In this document: one piece after another, positions 59,515-64,000 of the stretch
Layout: each line of letters opens with the position of its first letter
How positions within the stretch are numbered: position 1 is the stretch's first letter
Position numbers and translations under genes: made by a program
Source: Brevibacillus_H ginsengisoli
GTDB taxonomy: Bacteria > Bacillota > Bacilli > Brevibacillales > Brevibacillaceae
Assembly (NCBI RefSeq): GCF_050113715.1
Contig: NZ_JBNJQR010000013.1
Coordinates: forward strand, 1 to 64,000
Direction: 5' to 3'
Length of the DNA stretch: 64,000 bases
The notes under the pieces: generated by a model
Told to the model about the DNA's origin: nothing
The model's input: only the letters and a program-made list of their open reading frames with translations
Database searches by the model: none

Positions 59515-60840
59515 CTATTGCTGATTTGGACCAGCCAACTCCTGCTCGATTGGTGATTTCTTAAACATTCGGATCAGGATAGACGTCACGAATATCCCCA
59601 GAAACGTATAGAGAAGAGCGAAAAGAACCAGCATTTGACCTACGTGAGGAGCAGTTGTCGCGGCCTGGTTCGTTCGCATAAAGCCAACCAGAATCCACGG
59701 CTGTCTCCCTACCTCCGTAAAAAACCAGCCCAATTCAATTGCCAGCATAGAAAGCGGAGCCCCCCAGAGGATTCCGTACAGGATAGTTCTGGGCATCTTT
59801 TTCTTCCTCCACAAAAAGAAAAAGTACCCTAACGGAACAATGACCATATACGAACCAATGACGATCATCCCGTCAAACAAGTAATGAATGTACAAAGGCG
59901 GTCGCTCATCTGGAGGAATGTCATTTAGCCCGATGACCATGCCCTGAAACGAGTTGGTGGCGAGAAAGCTAAGCAGATAGGGGATCGTCACCCCGTATCT
60001 TACTTCCTGCTTCGTTGGATCATAAATCCCGCCAAAGATGAATTCCGCTCCCTTTTGCGTCTGAAAATGCCATTCAGCTGCGGCAAGCTTTGCCGGTTGA
60101 TACTCCGCCAGGTATTTGCCGGAAATATCTCCCCAGACAGCCGTTCCGACAGAAAAAGTCAAGGCAAGCACCATTGTCAACGTCAGAGCCTTGCGATAAT
60201 ACTCCACGCCTCTCGCTTTTAATAGCTGGAAAGCGGCGATACCCGCCAAAGCAAAAGCCGAAGTGGCGTAGGCGGAGAGAATCACATGACCCGTTTTGGA
60301 CGGAGTTGCCGCATTAAACATAGCCATGATTGGCTGAACATTATGGATGGCTCCCTTCACCAATTCAAACCCCTGTGGCGCATTCATAAACGCGTTCACG
60401 GTGGTAATAAAAAAAGCGGACATCGTGGAGCCGATCACAACGGGTATTGAAAATATCCAGTGTATATACGGGTTACGAAAGCGATCCCACGTATACAAAT
60501 AAATCCCCAGAAATATGGCTTCAAAGAAAAACGCAAACGTCTCTAAAAACAAGGGCAGCGCAATCGCTTCACCCGCTACCTTCATAAAGCTTGGCCACAG
60601 CAAGCTTAATTGAAGACCAATACATGTACCTGTCACAACACCAACGGCAACCGTCACCGTAAATCCTTTGGCCCACCGTCTGGCCATCATCCGGTACAGC
60701 TTGTCGTTCTTACGAATACCAATCCATTCGGCAATCGAGATCATTACGGGAACCCCAACGCCAAGAGTGGCAAAAATAATATGAAACCCAAGCGTAAACG
60801 CCGTCAGGATTCGCGCGAGCATAGCAGTATCCAGTCCCAT
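59515..60840 (-). CDS. cydA: Cytochrome bd-type quinol oxidase subunit I
   Basis: Haem-bearing subunit of 441 residues that oxidises quinol and reduces oxygen to water. LGFHIIFATLGVGVP supplies an early haem-ligand His, and LPLFLETFAFFFEAIFLGIYLY contains the haem-site Glu. At about 80 residues shorter than E. coli CydA it has the short Q-loop of cyanide-insensitive (CioA/YthA) oxidases. AGGAGG precedes the ATG. First of the cydA-cydB pair; no cydCD is next to it. Confidence 0.93.
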   Translation of the reverse strand: MGLDTAMLARILTAFTLGFHIIFATLGVGVPVMISIAEWIGIRKNDKLYRMMARRWAKGFTVTVAVGVVTGTCIGLQLSLLWPSFMKVAGEAIALPLFLETFAFFFEAIFLGIYLYTWDRFRNPYIHWIFSIPVVIGSTMSAFFITTVNAFMNAPQGFELVKGAIHNVQPIMAMFNAATPSKTGHVILSAYATSAFALAGIAAFQLLKARGVEYYRKALTLTMVLALTFSVGTAVWGDISGKYLAEYQPAKLAAAEWHFQTQKGAEFIFGGIYDPTKQEVRYGVTIPYLLSFLATNSFQGMVIGLNDIPPDERPPLYIHYLFDGMIVIGSYMVIVPLGYFFFLWRKKKMPRTILYGILWGAPLSMLAIELGWFFTEVGRQPWILVGFMRTNQAATTAPHVGQMLVLFALLYTFLGIFVTSILIRMFKKSPIEQELAGPNQQ

Positions 60841-60989
60841 TATTCACCCTCCTACAGTATTTGGTATTTCCTGTATGGCAAATTTTATCACAATCCATTC
60901 GTTTTTAATTTTAACAACGTGAATATAGTGTGAATGAATCGAGTCGAATTGGTGACGGAAGCGATGTTCATTCTTTTTCAGTTATTCAG

Positions 60990-61018
60990 TTGACAATTCC
61001 GACAAGACCGCTTAGAAT
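60990..61018 (+). promoter_or_regulatory. metY promoter
   Basis: TTGACA (60990-60995), a 17-base spacer and TAGAAT (61013-61018), a near-consensus sigma-A promoter about 35 bases before the riboswitch aptamer. Confidence 0.85.
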
Positions 61019-61052
61019 TAAGTCATTATCAGAACATACCCAAATTTCATAC

Positions 61053-61209
61053 AACTCATCAAGAGTGGTGGAGGGACTGGCCCGATGAAACCCGGCAACC
61101 GGCATGATGTCATGCAAGGTGCTAAATCCTGCAGAATCACTGTGATTCTGAGAGATGAACGAAGCGACTTTGTGTACGCGCCTTCTTCTACTCAGAAGAA
61201 GGCTTTTTC
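61053..61209 (+). promoter_or_regulatory. SAM-I riboswitch (S-box) with terminator
   Basis: The aptamer has the S-box core: ATCAAGAGTGGTGGAGGGA, then CTGGCCCGATGAAACCCGGCAACC, an AAGGTGCTAAATCCTGC segment and GAGAGATGAACGAAG. A perfect 10-bp terminator stem (61181-61190 with 61195-61204) and five T follow. SAM binding favours the terminator and turns off the downstream gene. The rest of the 433-base gap between cydA and metY holds the promoter and no visible gene. Confidence 0.97.
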
Positions 61210-61273
61210 ATTTTCCTGACTTGAGTAGGTTTTAAGAGGCTTACTTGAGCGGGCCAAAAAAGGAGAGATGACG

Positions 61274-62560
61274 ATGGCAGACCAACAATGGAAAGCAGAA
61301 ACACTTGCGTTGCATGGAGGACAAGAGGTAGATCCTACAACAGGATCTCGCGCGGTGCCGATTTATCAAACCTCATCCTATGTATTCCGTGACGCTGAGC
61401 ACGCCGCTAATCTGTTTGCACTGAAGGAATTCGGCAATATCTACACGCGCATTATGAATCCTACCCAGGATGTATTTGAAAAGCGTGTCGCTCTATTAGA
61501 AGGAGGCGTAGGCGCATTGGCCACCGCTTCCGGTCAGGCGGCGATCACCTTCGCTATCCTGAACATCGCCGGAGCAGGAGACGAGATTGTGTCTTCCAGC
61601 AGTTTGTATGGCGGAACCTACAACCTCTTTGCCAACACTTTGCCGAAGCTGGGAGTCTCGTTTCATTTTGTCGATCAATCCAATCCTGACAACTTCCGCG
61701 AAAAGATCAACGAGAAGACCAAGGCGCTCTTCGTTGAAACGATTGGCAACCCGAAAATTAACGTTGCGGATATCCAGGCCATTGCGGATATCGCCCATGA
61801 ACACGGTATTCCCTTGATTGTCGATAATACATTCGCTTCCCCTATTCTCTGCCGTCCAATAGAGCATGGCGCAGACATCGTCGTTCACTCCGCAACCAAG
61901 TTTATTGGCGGACACGGCACCTCCATCGGTGGAGTTATCGTCGATTCCGGCAATTTCAACTGGAACAACGGCAAGTTCCCGGGACTGACCACACCTGACC
62001 CAAGCTACCATGGTGTCGTTTACACGGAAGCGGTTGGCAATCTGGCGTATATCATCAAGGCTCGCGTCCAGCTTCAACGTGATTTGGGTGCGCCTTTATC
62101 CCCTTTTAACTCGTTCCTGTTCCTGCAAGGATTAGAAACTCTCCACCTGAGAATGGAGCGCCATAGCCAGAATGCTCTGGCGGTAGCCAAGTTCCTCGCG
62201 GAGCATCCGGCAGTCGAGTGGGTCAATTACCCGGGACTCGAAACGGATACTTACTACCCGCTTGCTCAAAAATACTTACCTAAAGGTCAAGGAGCCATTC
62301 TGACGTTTGGGATTAAAGGTGGAGTCGAGGAAGGCAAAACCTTGATCCAATCCGTCAAACTCTTCTCTCATCTGGCCAACGTGGGAGATTCCAAATCCTT
62401 GATTATTCATCCGGCCAGCACCACTCACCAGCAGCTGACGGAAGAAAATCAAATCAAAGCGGGTGTCAGCCCTGAGATGATTCGCATCTCAGTGGGTACA
62501 GAGGCGATTGAGGATATTTTGGAGGATTTGGATCAGGCGTTGAAGGTAGCGGTGAAATAA
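61274..62560 (+). CDS. metY: O-acetylhomoserine sulfhydrylase
   Basis: PLP enzyme making homocysteine from O-acetylhomoserine and sulfide, 428 residues. The PLP lysine is Lys209 in VVHSATKFIGGHGTSIGGVIVDSG; TLALHGGQEVDPTTGSRAVPIYQT, SSSLYGGTYNLF and VDNTFASPIL are family motifs. The long insert around 230-245 (KFPGLTTPDPSYHGVVYTE) separates it from cystathionine enzymes. I start at ATG 61274, 8 bases behind AAGGAG; ATG 61268 is too close. Controlled by the S-box riboswitch. Confidence 0.96.
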   Translation: MADQQWKAETLALHGGQEVDPTTGSRAVPIYQTSSYVFRDAEHAANLFALKEFGNIYTRIMNPTQDVFEKRVALLEGGVGALATASGQAAITFAILNIAGAGDEIVSSSSLYGGTYNLFANTLPKLGVSFHFVDQSNPDNFREKINEKTKALFVETIGNPKINVADIQAIADIAHEHGIPLIVDNTFASPILCRPIEHGADIVVHSATKFIGGHGTSIGGVIVDSGNFNWNNGKFPGLTTPDPSYHGVVYTEAVGNLAYIIKARVQLQRDLGAPLSPFNSFLFLQGLETLHLRMERHSQNALAVAKFLAEHPAVEWVNYPGLETDTYYPLAQKYLPKGQGAILTFGIKGGVEEGKTLIQSVKLFSHLANVGDSKSLIIHPASTTHQQLTEENQIKAGVSPEMIRISVGTEAIEDILEDLDQALKVAVK

Positions 62561-62576
62561 AGAAGAATGACACAAA

Positions 62577-62606
62577 AACCCCCTTTTCGTTCTCGAAATG
62601 GGGGTT
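62577..62606 (+). terminator. metY terminator
   Basis: AACCCCC-TTTCG pairs with CGAAA-GGGGGTT with one mismatch, 16 bases after the metY stop; the T tract is weak. Confidence 0.65.
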
Positions 62607-62637
62607 CAGTGTGACAGTAGCTTCATTCTGTTTAAAC

Positions 62638-62675
62638 AAAAAATCCAAGGGGGAGAGGTTTCTCCACCTTGGATT
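62638..62675 (-). terminator. tasA-like gene terminator
   Basis: AATCCAAGG and CCTTGGATT with inner GGAGA/TCTCC pairing; TTTTTTG follows on the minus strand, 10 bases after the stop. Confidence 0.85.
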
Positions 62676-62684
62676 GATATGTCC

Positions 62685-63293
62685 TTATTTCTTTACGCCA
62701 CCAGTTTGAGTACCTTCAAGAATCATGGTCATGTTCACACCGTCGCCTTGGAAGCGGTTTTGATCTTTGCCATCATCTTCAAATTTGATACCGATGTAGA
62801 TCTTGTCTTTATCTCCTGGTTTCAAATTGAAGTTTTGAGTCCACCAGCTGCTGATGTCCAAATTGCCCATTTCTTTGAATTCTTTCAACGTTTTACCATT
62901 TTTCGGGTTGAGAATAACACGTTCTGGGAATGGTATGTTAGCATCGTCGCTCTTCAACAGATATACTTTGAGGTTGTTATCAAAGTTGTCAGTACCGTTA
63001 TTGTTGCCTTGATCGTTCACTTGGTAATCCATGCTCATGAGCAGTTTGTTTACATCAAGGGTTCCTTGGTTTTCTACAGTGAAGGTTCTTTCCATCCAGT
63101 CACCTGGTTTCAAGTTTTTCACATCAAACACTTGCGCAGTTGGTTTTCCAGCGATTTTCATTGTACCAGCAGCGAATGTGTTGTTCTCAATTTTATCAGT
63201 GGTGTTAAACCATGCAAAAGTTCCTCCACCGATTAAAGCCGCTCCCAAACCTACTGATGCCAAAGTTAATGCGAATTGCTTTTTCAAATTCAT
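62685..63293 (-). CDS. tasA: TasA/camelysin family secreted fibre protein
   Basis: Secreted protein of 202 residues related to TasA and CalY, which form extracellular fibres in Bacillus biofilms. The long signal peptide (1 to about 27, ending GGGTFAWF) is the kind cut by the SipW peptidase encoded next door. The mature part has NTFAAGTMKI, LKPGDWMERTFTVENQGTLDVNKL and NFNLKPGDKDKIYIGIKF. It is shorter than B. subtilis TasA (261) and close to camelysin in size. It lies 113 bases after sipW. Confidence 0.9.
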   Translation of the reverse strand: MNLKKQFALTLASVGLGAALIGGGTFAWFNTTDKIENNTFAAGTMKIAGKPTAQVFDVKNLKPGDWMERTFTVENQGTLDVNKLLMSMDYQVNDQGNNNGTDNFDNNLKVYLLKSDDANIPFPERVILNPKNGKTLKEFKEMGNLDISSWWTQNFNLKPGDKDKIYIGIKFEDDGKDQNRFQGDGVNMTMILEGTQTGGVKK

Positions 63294-63406
63294 CGTAGTA
63301 CCTCCACCTTTAAATAATTTTTATTTATGATGACTTGAAGCTTGGTAACAAAGCGGATAGCCATATTACCAACCCACAAGGTATCACCCAATTAGGGCCA
63401 TTCGTT

Positions 63407-63946
63407 TTACACTTGCGTTTTCGCTTCGTTAGCCGCTTCCTGTTGTTTCATTATTCTAAACAATTTGATTATTTGGCTGATGATGAGATACAACCCAGGA
63501 CCTGCCAGGAAGAGTAGCATCCCTAATTTGGACTTGATAAACTCGATCACGTATCCTGCATAGGGGACTGAGTATTGTACTTTACCGATCACGCGATCTT
63601 TTGATACTGGAGAGGTATCCTTCCCGTCATTGGCATCCCCTTTGGTTATCAACTGTCCATCTACAATGTCGATAACACGGTGAGTGATCGTTCTTTGTTC
63701 CAAGTCCTTAAAAGTGACGATATCCCCTTTATGGATGTCTGAGAATTCAACTGGCTTTACAGCAACGATGCTACCTGTATTGAAGGTCGGTGACATGGAG
63801 CCGCTTAGTACAACCATAATGTCATTCCCAAGCAGCGTCGTCTTGCCTCCATTCATCTTTCCTACGAAGAGGAAACAACAAAGGGCAACAATGAGGACCA
63901 ACAGCGTTGTCGTTAGTACAGATAAGATTTTTTTTACATAGATCAC
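63407..63946 (-). CDS. sipW: Signal peptidase I, SipW (ER type)
   Basis: Membrane peptidase of 179 residues. The catalytic Ser is Ser50 in VVLSGSMSPTFNTGS. Where most bacterial enzymes have Lys, there is His89 in RTITHRVIDI, which marks the ER type and SipW. Membrane helices flank the domain (about 8-28 and 143-165). GTG start at 63946 behind GAGGGAAG. It processes TasA-like precursors; a tapA gene, if present, would be beyond the window. Confidence 0.93.
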   Translation of the reverse strand: MIYVKKILSVLTTTLLVLIVALCCFLFVGKMNGGKTTLLGNDIMVVLSGSMSPTFNTGSIVAVKPVEFSDIHKGDIVTFKDLEQRTITHRVIDIVDGQLITKGDANDGKDTSPVSKDRVIGKVQYSVPYAGYVIEFIKSKLGMLLFLAGPGLYLIISQIIKLFRIMKQQEAANEAKTQV

Positions 63947-64000
63947 AGATTTACTTCCCTCACTTTCCTTCGTTCCGGCTTGCGATCGTGCCGTTCACAG

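Overview
The window looks like chromosome from an aerobic, spore-forming member of the Bacillota, most likely Brevibacillus or a close relative in the Paenibacillaceae. This is inferred from gene order and content: a gamma-type small acid-soluble spore protein, cmpA, a sigma-B operon, TasA/SipW, CIRCE and S-box elements, and strong AGGAGG ribosome binding sites. There is no prophage, IS transposase or CRISPR array.

Layout. The left edge (1-486) is the tandem-promoter leader of a 16S rRNA gene on the minus strand, whose first bases are at position 1. Next come groES-groEL behind a CIRCE operator, a CAP-domain cell-surface protein, tatA-tatC, two molybdopterin-domain proteins, 5-formyltetrahydrofolate cyclo-ligase and a YdiF-type ABC-F ATPase. 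A large membrane phosphatase-like protein follows, then a DnaA-box cluster, then tsaE-tsaB-rimI-tsaD, sprT, cmpA and tex. From 19.4 to 27.9 kb lies sigB with rsbT-U-V-W, then ndoA/ndoAI (MazF/MazE), alr, a LolA-like lipoprotein, acpS and a spore protein. This is the order known from Bacillus subtilis, except that rsbR, rsbS and rsbX are missing from the places they would occupy.

From 28 to 38.3 kb there is an ArsR regulator with a GMC dehydrogenase cluster, then the phosphate uptake genes. pstS-C-A-B sit behind a four-repeat PHO box, and a second pstB is separated from the operon by a chemoreceptor gene on the other strand. From 38.3 to 50.4 kb there are an acetyltransferase, a DUF378 protein, a GerMN lipoprotein, a cell-wall amidase, two small proteins (one collagen-like), two OppA-type binding proteins, metN-I-Q and an LCP ligase. 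From 50.6 kb to the end there are a calcium-type P-type ATPase, an aldo/keto reductase, a bacilliredoxin, RNase J and a SCO copper protein, a YtkA-like lipoprotein and a rhodanese. The window closes with a cytochrome bd-type oxidase, a SAM riboswitch with metY, and tasA-sipW.

The most unusual content lies between genes. Four dispersed copies (93-217 bp) of a nested inverted-repeat element keep perfect pairing through different bases in different copies, i.e. compensatory changes, and mismatch patterns favour the minus strand. A second family of palindromes built on TGACCG/CGGTCA occurs beside groES and beside the RNase J gene. A DnaA-box cluster lies directly downstream of tsaD.
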